A stretch of DNA of 64,000 nucleotides from Darksidea phi (Eukaryota > Ascomycota > Dothideomycetes > Pleosporales > Lentitheciaceae), in NCBI GenBank assembly GCA_030770425.1, contig JASJFT010000042.1, positions 62,001-126,000 of the forward strand, read 5' to 3'. A model generated the notes under the pieces. It saw nothing but the letters and a program-made list of their open reading frames with translations. It had not been told where the DNA came from and did no database searches. The translations under genes were made by a program, and so were the position numbers. Below are positions 34,858 to 45,800 of the stretch, one piece after another; positions within the stretch are counted from its first letter, which is position 1, and every line of letters starts with the position of its first letter.

Positions 34858-37512
34858 TTAAGTGACCAGAGCATTGAGCGACTCGTCGCGACTCACGTCC
34901 TCTTCGAGATACGCCCGAACGGGATCGCCAACCATGATTGTAGGATTTCGTACGAGCGGTGATGCTGCCTTGTCCATGGGCAAGTGACAGCTATGTTCAC
35001 CAAAGTACACTTTACCATCAAAACGTCTCGTCTTGGAGAGCGTGACAAATGGCTCCTGATCGCGCTTTGCCGTGTGCTGGTCCACGCACACCATCTGGCA
35101 TCTGCGGCACGGTCCCAGCATCTCGAAGTACTGTTGGCCGACTTGGAGATAGCGCCAGTCGTCTTCTGCATATGGTTGTTCCGCTCCGGGCGGGTACTGT
35201 GGGTTCTCGGCAATGACAATGTTGGCCCTGAAAACTTCCGCTTGCGCCGCCTTACCGCCCTCAACTTTAATTAGCTCGTTGAGGCGGTTGAGGCTTGATC
35301 TCGAAATAGTAAGGATAGGGCTCTCATTCGACAGAAGTATGGGTTTCGAAACCACTGTACCCGGCCTTAACGCTGTTGTTTCGGGGAACGCGCCGGGTAC
35401 GTGCAAGATGCTAGCCTTCTGGCTCTTCTTTTGTAGATACGGTTTAGAGTGTCGAGATGAAGCCAATGGGCCCCTTCCGTTACCAACAGCGGGGAAGCGG
35501 GCGAGATGGCAAGCCACCCCGAGTGCTTGGGTAAAGAATGCTGACAGCTGACTTGAAGTATAGGTCCTTGCTTGGACAACTTCGCCACAAACTTTGGCAT
35601 TGACCTCCCTGTATACGGCGTCATCTGAAAACAATCGGGGGTCCGCCGAGAGGGGCACGGTGATCTCGTTCGTGAAGGCCGAGTCTCGCAACGAGCCCGT
35701 TAGCCGCACGCGTAGGATTCCCTCCTCCAACTCAAGACTTGGACGAATGAGCGCCATCTTGGGGTAGCGCTTCTGGCTTAACGCTGCCCCAGTGCCTTGA
35801 TGGACCAAACACCACTCCCCTGTAAATTGTCAACACAGTACTAGGCATCTGGTGGGGCTTCAAATGACCGTACGCATATTGCGACGGCACACTCGAGAGC
35901 CAGTTACATGGTTCACTTACGATCCCAGGCAAGCCCTTCACGCCGCACCCCCCATGCCTCGCCCGGCGGTACGCTGAACGCCGCACAGCTCTTTATAGGG
36001 TATATAGAAAGACTCTCCACATATAGGCGGCTTGGTGTTGGTGGCTCGACATCTAAGGACGTGACTGGCGGTGTTGCTGCAGAAGGGGCTTCCTGTACGA
36101 AGAATTCTCGTACGAACCCGATGAATAATGCGACGTCTTGCAGCGTACTCATCGGGCCGAGACTGGCTCTGATCATACCGGTGGGTTTCGCACGAATGAT
36201 ATCGTTTTCGTTTCCGCATCGCTGCCCAGCCGAGAAGTTCTCTTTCATCTCCCACGGCGCCAACCCCAGGGCGAATGCCACGCCGCCTGGGTTGCAAAGG
36301 CCACCCGTCCGCAGCTGGAAGTTCTTGACCGCAGCAAGTTTCTCTACTTCTGCATTGCTTGTCCAGCCACCACACTGCGTACGCAGGTTGAATGCAACTA
36401 CGGGACCCTGTGTGCTCGAGTCGCCATATGTTGCAGCAGGATCTTTATACACTTGGCAAACGCTGCCGCCGTTCCCATGCCGCAGTGCGGTTAATCCTTC
36501 GTACAGTTTCTTTGCGAGGAAACTGGTATGTTTGGATATTTCGCTGAACGAGTTATATAGCGCTCCATGGACGCTCATAGCAGCGTCCAAAGCCATGATA
36601 CTGTGGATTGGCAACGTCCCGTCTTCCAGCCTCTCGTGAAGCGTATCCGTCTTCTTCACATGCCACTGTTCCCGGAGGCAGACTACCATCTCTACTGTTC
36701 CCCCGCCAAAGTAGCGGCGCTTATCGAAAATAGAACTGGCGCCCCGCCGCACGATCAATGCACCAAGGTCTGGAAAGCCAAACATCTTGTACAGACTTAG
36801 CACGGTGAAGTCGGGGGCGCTATCTGGATCCCCAAGGTCAAGCGGCGAAGTCGACACGAGGGCAGCGGCGTCCAACAGGGTGTAGACTGAGCCTTGCTTG
36901 TTCGTGCGTATGCGGCGTGACCAACCTAGAGGCAAGCGGCGTCCATTCATGTTGGATTGCGCCGGGTATGCAAAGAGCGCCAGCCTTCCGACGTTGGTGT
37001 CCCTCTCCTCTATCCACTCATCGACCTCGACGTCTGACGTATAACAGCGGTGCTGTGCGGCGGCTTCGCGCACTCCAATCAGGCTCGTATGCGCATCTCG
37101 ATGGTAGCCATACCAATACCCTCCATCCTGATCGCGGAACGTTTCCATGACTAACTTGATCCCGGCGGTAGCGTTGGCCACAAAGACCACGTCAAACTCC
37201 GCAGGATCTGCATTGAACAGGCCCAACAGCCTCAGTCTTATGTCTTCGACCCGGCGCGTGGTCAATTGCGAGGAGTTTGAGGCGGAATGCGGATTGCCGT
37301 AAAGGTTGGTCATCATATCGGCGGAGAAGCGTTCGATAAGCGATTTAGCGTACAAGGTGGTTCCAGCATGGTCAAGGTAGGTCGTGCCTGGAAACAAGTC
37401 AGAGACATAGCCCACGTAGGCTCCACAACAACTCACCTTGAAGCATGGGGTACTCCCGCAGGCGAAGCTTCTCGACGGCTTTGTCATAGCTAACGCGATC
37501 GTCTCCATCCAT
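34858..37512 (-). CDS. hxB: Molybdenum cofactor sulfurase
   Basis: Exons 37,512-37,437, 37,387-35,921 and 35,819-34,858 sum to 834 aa; Aspergillus HxB is of similar size. The N-terminal NifS-like domain has YLDHAGTT, NPHSASNSS and the PLP lysine at about residue 226 (SLYKMFGFPDLGAL). The persulfide-carrying cysteine fits Cys390 in GGLCNPGG. The C-terminal MOSC domain has SIYPIKSC and GPCRRCQMVCVD. The enzyme takes sulfur from L-cysteine and adds the terminal sulfido ligand to the Mo cofactor of xanthine dehydrogenase-type enzymes, so it is needed for purine use. The first splice creates GTTYLDH and the second WDREWCLVHQGTG, both family-consistent. Confidence 0.95.
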
Positions 37513-37879
37513 GGCTGCACACAAAAATACGATCCAGGCTATCCCAAGTCTCTGAAGGAACGTAGAATAAGTTGAGTATAAGATCCCATTTGAAAACGAG
37601 CTTGAGGTTCGCGAAAGTGGGGATGGCAAATCGGTGGACAGTCGCGGGTTAGTACGGTGAGCTCCGATAGCCGAAGCCTTGTGACGATGGGGAACGCCGA
37701 TCCGAAAAATCACCAAACCACTGCGCGTGTTTAAAACGCACCTCAACGCGCTGCGCTCACAGCTTAGCTAGCGCTCAAACCTTTAATTTATACTCCTCGT
37801 TTTATTTTCTTCAAACTAGAATATAATTACTTTATCTTGCTTCTCGCAGCCTAGCTAAAGCCTGCCCATGATAGTGTTA
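37513..37879. promoter_or_regulatory. MoCo sulfurase upstream region
   Basis: The 367 bp become AT-rich towards the MITE. No element was recognised. Confidence 0.3.
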
Positions 37880-38303
37880 ACGTGTTTACTAAGTGAGTCG
37901 CCCACCCAAGTGGGTCGCCCACCTCAAAATACACCAAAAATCCCGAATTTCAATCTTAAATATCTCAACAACTACTTTATAATAATTTCTAGAAATTTGA
38001 ATATAAGCTCTTATATATATAATATAGTACTTGTTAAAATATTAGATCGTACAGCCTAGAAGTTACAGAGATATAGAGTTTGGGGGCTAAAAAGTCAGCT
38101 ATTTCTAAATATTGCTATAACTACTAGGCTGTACGATCTAATATTTTAACAAGTACTATATTATATATATAAGAGCTTATATTCAAATTTCTAGAAATTA
38201 TTATAAAGTAGTTGTTGAGATATTTAAGATTGAAATTCGGGATTTTTGGTGTATTTTGAGGTGGGCGACTCACTTGGGTGGGCGACTCACTTAGTAAACA
38301 CGT
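37880..38303. mobile_element. Fold-back MITE, 424 bp, TA target duplication
   Basis: The element is almost entirely two inverted arms of about 190 bp (37,880 to about 38,070, and about 38,113-38,303) around a loop of about 43 bp. The outer ends read ACGTGTTTACTAAGTGAG and its complement, flanked on both sides by TA (37,878-37,879 and 38,304-38,305), which fits Tc1/mariner-type insertion. Arm identity is very high: I see about one difference in the first 60 bases (GTGGGTCGCC against GTGAGTCGCC). It encodes no transposase. A transcript would form a long hairpin. It lies about 370 bp upstream of the MoCo sulfurase start. Confidence 0.9.
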
Positions 38304-38550
38304 TAGTGAAAACTTATGTGTAATTCTTGTGCGTGGTAGGACTGTTAGTATACGAAATCGCTGCTGGCTAAAGTTTAGCTTGGACCTTACGGACGCTTTC
38401 TGCTCGACATTGGAGTATGTCAAGTTAAAAGAATTGTAGCCTCGCAATTACACCCAGACACTGCTGTTGCTCCAAAGGTGTGCTTCGTCCATGACGTACG
38501 ACAGCCATTCACTCATACGAGCGGCCTTCGGAAACCCTCATTAGCTCTGG

Positions 38551-39786
38551 TCATCCCCGGTCCGCGCCTCCTAAAGATGCAACCGCCAGGCGGCTAATCT
38601 CGTTTTCGCCATCGATGCCCCAAAAGCACACGCTGAGTCCTTTCAAAAGTCCAGCCCGATCTGATGCGTCTATGGATGTCCCGTTGGATAGCAACGGTAT
38701 GTAAGGGTTATCTCTGGATGCCAGGCTTGATATGTTCATGGCCAAGTCCAGAGCTTTGGTAAGGAATACTTGTATGAACGGCGAGATCAAGCTCGAGACG
38801 ATGAGTAGGATTGAGATGATAGCCAGGACGATGACCCAGGCCCTGTGATCGAGGATGATGTCCGTTCTTGTGCATCCTAGGTCATCCATACTTGTAGTTT
38901 ACTCTCAACCTGGTTATTGAGGTTATATTCCAACTTCCCAAAATCCGGCACAAGGTAAAATTGGTACGCGCGTAATACGCGTCCAGGAACTGACCAAGCC
39001 GTGGCGTAGTTCTTTGCAGACGTGTTAGTTACAGTGGACATCTAAGCCGCAGTTGCGAGATTAGAGTGCCTTTAGTACCTATATTATATACACCCATCAC
39101 CTAGTCCTCCTCGAATACTTTCATATGGCCCATCGAAGAGATACTTGGCAGTTGTTGAGAAAATATCCAGCAATGTCCAGGCAGGTTGTAGATGGCCAGG
39201 TCGAGACCGGCGAACCCTGGTCGCAATACATGTCGTTGTCTTGTTGCAGAAAGCCTCCACCTTACACTAGATCTAGTAGCGGTTCCGTATCTATTCATAT
39301 CCATGCACACAATCATCCGATGATTATTGAGCATTGTAGGTTCAGGTAGAAGGCCTGGTGAGGCATCCTATAGTCGATAAAGTGGGATGAGTGGAGGCCA
39401 ATTGTGGGCATACCGATCAGAGAGGAGTGGGTGTTCAAGTCTGCGCCGTTCGTATCACACCACCCATCGTTATCCATTTTTGGAACATCTTCGTAATTCT
39501 CGATTCTCGGTATCTTGACATTGCCCCAAGCGTCAAGTGGGGACGCTTTCGCAACAGCTGAGCCCATCACAGCAGCCGCGAAGAGCGTATTTATAATCTC
39601 TCCCAACGGATAGCTTGCGTCCACTAAGGAAACCTCCGAGATACCACTATGCACCAAGTCATGTATTGTATTAACCGCGACAAGAATACCATCGGTGGTG
39701 CATCTTCCGTCAACGCGCACATGTCGTCGAAGCGAGTCGCACTGTGCTTTTGGATGCTTCCGAGATCGACAGTTGCAGACATCCAT
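38551..39786 (-). pseudogene. Fungal membrane-protein gene, probably decayed
   Basis: One frame (39,786-39,360) has the extracytoplasmic core of a common fungal membrane-protein family: CNCRSRKHPKAQCDSL, SPLDAWGNVKIPRIENYEDV and SSLIGMPTIGLHSSHFIDY. A second (38,889-38,551) has a TM-rich segment (AWVIVLAIISILLIVSSLIS) and a family-like C-terminal stretch. Between them (39,100-39,350), and upstream of 39,786, I could not find splices that keep frame, and an in-frame stop precedes the first block. The gene is probably broken or truncated. Two independent membrane-gene fragments are also possible. Confidence 0.45.
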
Positions 39787-39959
39787 ATATTGGGGCCCAA
39801 AAATAGAGCACAGGTTTAGACCAGCCCATCACAGAATGACAGACCCGTTCAGTCCTGCATGAAGACGGAGCAAGTGCATTCATACCTGTAGCACAGCCCA
39901 CGCTCCAGAGGCGGTGTTATGGGCCTAATAGAAAGAGGTGTTAAGCAAGCACTAGGCGA

Positions 39960-40561
39960 TTGTAACAAGGGGTACTGCGAAGACTGCAATCGCCAAGAAA
40001 AGATATCTAGAATACCAAGTCACATCGAAGTTTACCGTACTCGTTCTCTGGTGACGAGATGCGGGAGCTCAGATCCACAGAAATCGAGCTTCTGATTCGG
40101 CAATACAGCCTAAAATGGAGTAATCACATCCCTCCGCATTAAATTTTAAGTATACAACAGAGTCAGGACGCTTTCTCTTCAAGATCGCCGACACATACGT
40201 CTCTGTATCGAAAACACCAAGGTGTGGGATTGGCATGATCTATGAGGCCGTTACATTTTGGGAAAATCGAAGGTTTGAAGTATGATAAGCTTGTATTGCT
40301 ACAGTGCTAGTGCTATGGATCGTCTTGAAGATCCAAGGAATGCAGGGGGTATGGTGAAGGAGACCGCCAACTGGCAGTGATGTGCAACAAATCTAAGCAG
40401 TCTAGCCGCTGTTGCCCGGGATCCGATTGCTTTGCATCTGCATTACCATTTCCCTACTCCAACCCGTATGTCCGCGCGTCGAATGTTCATATCAGACGCG
40501 ATGCATGCTCCCATCCTAACCCGTCCTAAACGCCGTCTGCCGAGGAAATGCTGATAGAGTT
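39960..40561. other. Intergenic region
   Basis: About 600 bp upstream of the decayed membrane gene and downstream of the UBX gene. Nothing was recognised. Confidence 0.3.
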
Positions 40562-42130
40562 TTACTCGGTGAACTCCACCATCACGCTAGATCCCTTCAG
40601 GCCAGCCTCCTCAATGGTAGAGTCTAGAGAGTCCATGAGGTTCTTGCCCATGAAGGAGAGGTCAAATTCAGCGCCTTCTTTGCCCTCGTATGGATGGTCG
40701 GCCTTGATCCATTCGTAGATGCGGCGGACCGGATCAGAAAGGTTGAAGCGTCGGACGATGGGCCGACCAGGACCGCCTCGAAATTGGATGCGCGTTGTCA
40801 CCTTGGGATCTGTGGTGGTTGGTTCTGTATGCGAGTTTGTGGAGGATATCTGAGCGAAGGGGGAAGTTCCATTTGTTGACGGTTCGACAGCCTCCTCATT
40901 AGCCTTGCCCTTGCCCTTATCAATAGCACCCTGCTTTGTCAAGGAGTCTGGATCCTCGTCCTTGGCGCCCTGCCCTCCGTTCTCTAGGCTGTTCTGAAGG
41001 GCCATCTCCAGCATCTCCTCTTCTGTCATACGCGCGACATCTGTCTTCTTTCGGTCCGACTTCCGCATAGCTACGGGATTCTTCGCCTTGGCATTCAAGC
41101 TGTAGCGATCAAGGAACTCGTGAAGTTGAGCATGGAACTCGACAGGCTCAGGAATGGGTGGGCCTGTCCAGGTCTTCACTTGCTCACCGGTCCGGGGATC
41201 TACGATGGCAATGTGTGGATAAGCATCTGGGTTGTCGCGAGCATGGAAGTAGTAGTTGATATACTCCTGCCCACGCGGGTCGTCCTTGGCGTACTGCATG
41301 AAGATGAAGTTCTCTCGAACAGTAGCCTGGATGTCATCATTCTTCCAAATGTCCCTATTAAGGCGTTGACAATCAAAAATAGCCGGGTCCTGAATGTTCA
41401 CAATGATCCATTTCTCCTGCTCCTTGCCCATGTCCCGAGCCTTTTCCCAGGATTGCTGGAACATCAGCTCGAAGGGTGGTCGGAATAGATTTGCGAGCAT
41501 ATTCATCTTTGAAGACTGCTCGGAAGCACCGCCTGTTGCCGTTGCCAGCTCACGGCGTCGCGCGCTGGAATCACCGGCGTCTTCCCACACCGACGTCTGG
41601 TTTGTGCGCTGGTTGAAGATGCCAGGCCGGCCTGCTGCGGCTCGCCGGCGGGCTAGCTGATCCCGAACCATCGCATTTATGTCCTCATCTTGGTCGTCGC
41701 CAGGGCCCCAATCTGCGCCAGGGCCGACTAGCGTCTCCGTACGTCGCTCCAAGGGCGCGCGGACTTCGTCTTCAGCTAGACCGCTGGCACCGCCGGCCCC
41801 CGAAGCACCATACATCTCCTCCTGCAGGCGGCGGGCCATTGCCTCATCGTCGTCAATGTTCGCTTGGAGGCCAGGTGGGGTATTTGACTGTAGGCCCGCA
41901 TCAAAATCGGACATGTCATCGTCGGAGTCTATGGGGATGGGGTTTTGTGCTGACGCGGCATTTGTAGCGGGGAGTTGTGGTGCGGGTGCTCCACCGATGT
42001 CAAGATTCGGGCTATCGAAGAAGAGCTGTATGGCCTGCTCGAGGTTGTTGTCTGTCAGGCGCAGGTACGAGGCTGCCCTGTCGGGCTCGCACGAGGTGAT
42101 GGCAACGAAGCTGGAGATGTTCTCGTCCAT
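40562..42130 (-). CDS. UBX5: UBA-UAS-UBX domain Cdc48 adaptor (Ubx5/UBXD7 type)
   Basis: A single-exon 522-aa protein with the full UBXD7 layout. A UBA-like fold lies at residues 5-40 (FVAITSCEPDRAASYLRLTD). The UAS thioredoxin-like domain lies at about 215-345 (NIQDPAIFDCQRLNRDIWKN). A UIM-like helix lies at about 370-384 (EEEMLEMALQNSLE), and a C-terminal UBX domain at about 440-522. In this family the UBX domain binds Cdc48/p97 and the UBA/UIM bind ubiquitin and neddylated cullins, linking SCF-type ligases to the segregase. It diverges from ECM29, with starts 730 bp apart. No catalytic CxxC is seen in the UAS domain, as expected. Confidence 0.93.
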   Translation of the reverse strand: MDENISSFVAITSCEPDRAASYLRLTDNNLEQAIQLFFDSPNLDIGGAPAPQLPATNAASAQNPIPIDSDDDMSDFDAGLQSNTPPGLQANIDDDEAMARRLQEEMYGASGAGGASGLAEDEVRAPLERRTETLVGPGADWGPGDDQDEDINAMVRDQLARRRAAAGRPGIFNQRTNQTSVWEDAGDSSARRRELATATGGASEQSSKMNMLANLFRPPFELMFQQSWEKARDMGKEQEKWIIVNIQDPAIFDCQRLNRDIWKNDDIQATVRENFIFMQYAKDDPRGQEYINYYFHARDNPDAYPHIAIVDPRTGEQVKTWTGPPIPEPVEFHAQLHEFLDRYSLNAKAKNPVAMRKSDRKKTDVARMTEEEMLEMALQNSLENGGQGAKDEDPDSLTKQGAIDKGKGKANEEAVEPSTNGTSPFAQISSTNSHTEPTTTDPKVTTRIQFRGGPGRPIVRRFNLSDPVRRIYEWIKADHPYEGKEGAEFDLSFMGKNLMDSLDSTIEEAGLKGSSVMVEFTE

Positions 42131-42860
42131 GATAGGCAGGGTGGTGACTTCCGAAGTCGCGATTGTACACGGAGAGGTCGTGTTGGGCGGTCGCTGTCTG
42201 AGGCGAAATGTCGGTCGGTGGGGCGAAGGTTATATGCCCATGAGGGCGCGCGCACAAGCTACTATGGCGTGAGCACTCTCCGATGATATGTGTAGTCACC
42301 AAAGTCTGGGTTATGAAGATCGGGTAGGCGTCGCTTTGCTAGTTAACTGCGGCTGCACTGCACTGCACAATACCGCGTTGCAGCTCTCTTGAGGAGCTGG
42401 ACTATGGGGGCACAGTCCGGTCTTGCCACTGATAGTGGGGGTGGGTAGGAGGTAAAGCTGAGGATAAAAGCCTGGGATCGACAGCGTATGGTATAAACTG
42501 CGAGTGTGATTAGCTGGTGCGTGGCAGGCAGCAAGCGGCGACGCGAGAGAAAGCTGGTCGATGACGCCCCAAGGCAGATGAATGCTGCGTCACTTGCGGG
42601 CGGCCGTGCGTCGAGCTTTCCTTTCTCCGATGCCGATATCAACGCACCCGCCACACTCCGATCCCTGCACCCAAACCAGTGAATGTACAAATGCGACTGT
42701 GGCGACGACAGAAGGCAGAAGAAGTCTGACGCGGGCCTAATTTATCAGCGAGTCGCCTGCTCTTCGTCCGAGACAAACGCGCCATCGCCATCGACAGCTG
42801 CCTGTGGCGCAAGTTTGTCCATATACAATCCCCGGCCACTCCTGCTCTCACAGCTTCAAG
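42131..42860. promoter_or_regulatory. Divergent UBX5/ECM29 promoter
   Basis: The 730 bp between two divergent proteasome-pathway genes contain a tandem CTGCACTGCACTGCAC-like repeat near 42,353-42,368. I saw no exact copy of the yeast PACE element GGTGGCAAA. Confidence 0.45.
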
Positions 42861-45800
42861 ATGGCGTCGACGCAGACTCCCGAAGCCCGAGAGCTGGCCC
42901 TGGTGGGAAAGGTCGAGATGCGGATAGCTCTGGCGGATTCGGAGAAGAAGTTGGAAGATCTGCTGAAGCTCTATCTCACACCTCTTCTACTCAAACTCGG
43001 CTCCGAAAGCGTAACCGTGAGGAACAAGGTCAGAAATTCTACACCGTTGCTATCTAGCCCGTGTTACCGTGATTTGCTTTCTTCGAACACCGCTAATGGC
43101 GGCTCTCTCTTCAGGTCATTTCCATATGCCAGCATATCAACACACGCATAAAGCCACAGTACGCATCCACTCGCTGTTGACCTTTCAGCACGGGGTCTAT
43201 CTAACGACTCCCACAGAGAAATCAAACTCCCGGTTGCGGCTCTGTTGAAGCAATTTAAAGAAAATGGTGATATACCGTTGATCCGCCACTTCGACATTCT
43301 CTACATCCAGCAAGGCATCTCACGCCTGCCTGTCGCCGATCGACTCGAGCTTCTGCCCGTCCTCATCCAAGGCGTCTCAGCCGACTTTAAGAAGTCATCA
43401 CAGCACGGTTCTCAGCTATTCCATCTAATACTACGCCTTTTGACCCACTTCAAGCTTCCTTTGAGAGGCAGTAAAGAAGATGACGAGTTGAGATCCACGT
43501 TAGGAATTACTGACGAAGATGCCGGCTTCTTGTCTGACTGGTTTGGCAAGCTTCTTTTACTCACCATAGTTCGTCACAGCAGCCCGGACTCAGCGTCTTC
43601 GACGAGATGTCCGGGTCTATCAGTGGACGAGTACAAGTTCCTCACACTACAAGGAAAGCCTGATGCTTGGGATCCCAGTGCTGACGCTGGTCTGAACTTG
43701 ACGGAGACTAAAGCTCTTGTCACACGGTTCCTTGCTAGCGGTATGTTCTCCGAAGACGAGAAGTTCCTACCCGCGTTGTTTGCTTCTGCCGATACGAACT
43801 CTCGAATATCCGAAGTCGGCGAGGATGTTCTCAAACGAGTTATACAGTCAAAAAACGTGGAAGACCGGGACCTGGTTCAGACGCTGTTTAGGCTCTATTT
43901 TGGATCGTAAGTATTCGTGATATAGTTCGTACATTATTCGATGTCTAAGAGGAAGCAGAACTACCTCGGAAGGGGCTTTACCGGTGAAGATACCGCTTCG
44001 AATAAAGATCATCGGAGTATTTTCGAAGTCGGTGACCTGTACGACGTTTCCCAAAGAGATCGCTACCATGGTCGAAGAAGGCCTCTTATCACCTGAGCTA
44101 AATCCAACGAACAAGACCACCGCAGGTAGGGAAGCTTCAAAGTTCCGGTCAGCCATCTTCTCACTAGTCAATTTTGTCGCCCGGCGAGGCTCGGCTGCAC
44201 ATCTTTCGACAGTCGCCGAAGGCCTCGTAGGGAATTTGAGAGCATTTATCCAAGACCAGGGGTGGCCGACGCCGGACCGAGACCAGGACATGGAGCTTCG
44301 TGGTTATGCGTACGAAACTATCGGCCTATTGGCAAAGGCTGCACCGGAAAGGATACTCTTAGAGCCAACGCTAGATCTACTTGAGTGGCTGTTTCGCTCG
44401 TTGCAAGGAGATGCGTCCGGTAAGGACGTAGCAGTCAGCATTGAAGAAGCCCTCTCTTCTGTGTTAGGAGCATTTTCCAAGCCGTTCGATGATTCTATAC
44501 GCCCAAAATTCCGACAATTGCTGCTCAACTATTCTATCACGGACCGGTCCTCCGTTGCTGAGAGATTTTCAAGGAGTACGCGATACGTGGCCACTAGGTT
44601 TGCTAATAGATGCTTGCCCTTCGGCGACGTGCTCGCACGATGGATAGACATACTTGCAGTCAGCGGTGGGAGCAGCGAGAGGCATGAAGTAGTAGAAGAA
44701 GGCAAGAAGGGTTTGGATCCTTATTGGTTCAAAATGACGAATACGATCTTCGGATCAGACGATGATCGCAACAACTTCCCCTTTCCAGACTTTGACGAAC
44801 TAGTTCGATTTATCTTTGCCCAGCAAGGCGAGGATGAAGATGAGATGGACATAGACGAAGATGGTGATGTCGTGCAGCGAGCACGGCGTCTATATTTAAG
44901 GTTTCCAGATACCCTATCCACGGTCATCACTTTCTGTTCCGAGGTTGCAATGCACGCGGCGCTTGTAGACCAAGGCATTCGAGAGGAATTGTCAGAAGAC
45001 TGGGGCCGAAAACTGCAGACCCTACTGTCTACGGACCTTCGCGCACGACAAGCATTCCGGTCCTTTGCCGCAAGTAGCGCTCACTCAATATCGCTTGCTA
45101 CACTTTTGAGGGCAAGTTTCGACCAGCTCACAAGAGATGAGCTAGCGGACGTTGGAGAGCTCGGCAGCAGCTTTGTTCGGCTTCTTTCCCTGTGCCCTGA
45201 CAAGATCTGGACCCAGGCCTCTCTTCTTCGCGAACTTCGCGCATTGCAGCCCTCAATATTGTCGAACAATGCAGACCGGCGCCTAGCTGCAGCTCAAGCA
45301 TATGGCCTGTTGGCATCCCACGAAGAGTGCGAACGGGCCCTCGTCGAGAAATCGCATACCGTATTCCTCGAAAAAACCAAGAACTGGAAAAATGCTGTAG
45401 GGGGTGAGATCAATCAGACAAGCGGTGCTATCGCTGCACTAGGTTACTACTTCAGCCGATTGCACTGGAGGCACTCCATCACACTCTCTGACGGACATCC
45501 GGTTTATCAGATTCTAGAAACTCTCGTTGAGATACTCAAAGGGTCTACAGATGCCACTTTAAAAGATGCGGCGTTTGTGTGTCTTGACCAGCTGAGTCTT
45601 TTCCACGTCATAAGCCCTTCAACTATCGCTCGATACGCGAAGTTCCAGGATGTTGTTCAACAGGTGTACGATTCCGCGAAGACAGGTACCACAAGCGCTA
45701 TTCTTGCGTTGGGACACTTGTCTATGATCGCCGATGAGGATGCAGACTCCAAAGAGGCTACAGAGTACAGCTTCGTTGCCAACAAGCTCTACGAGCTTCA

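Noticed and set aside
42131..42860. Yeast-type PACE proteasome element
   Set aside because: No exact GGTGGCAAA was seen, and filamentous fungi need not use it.
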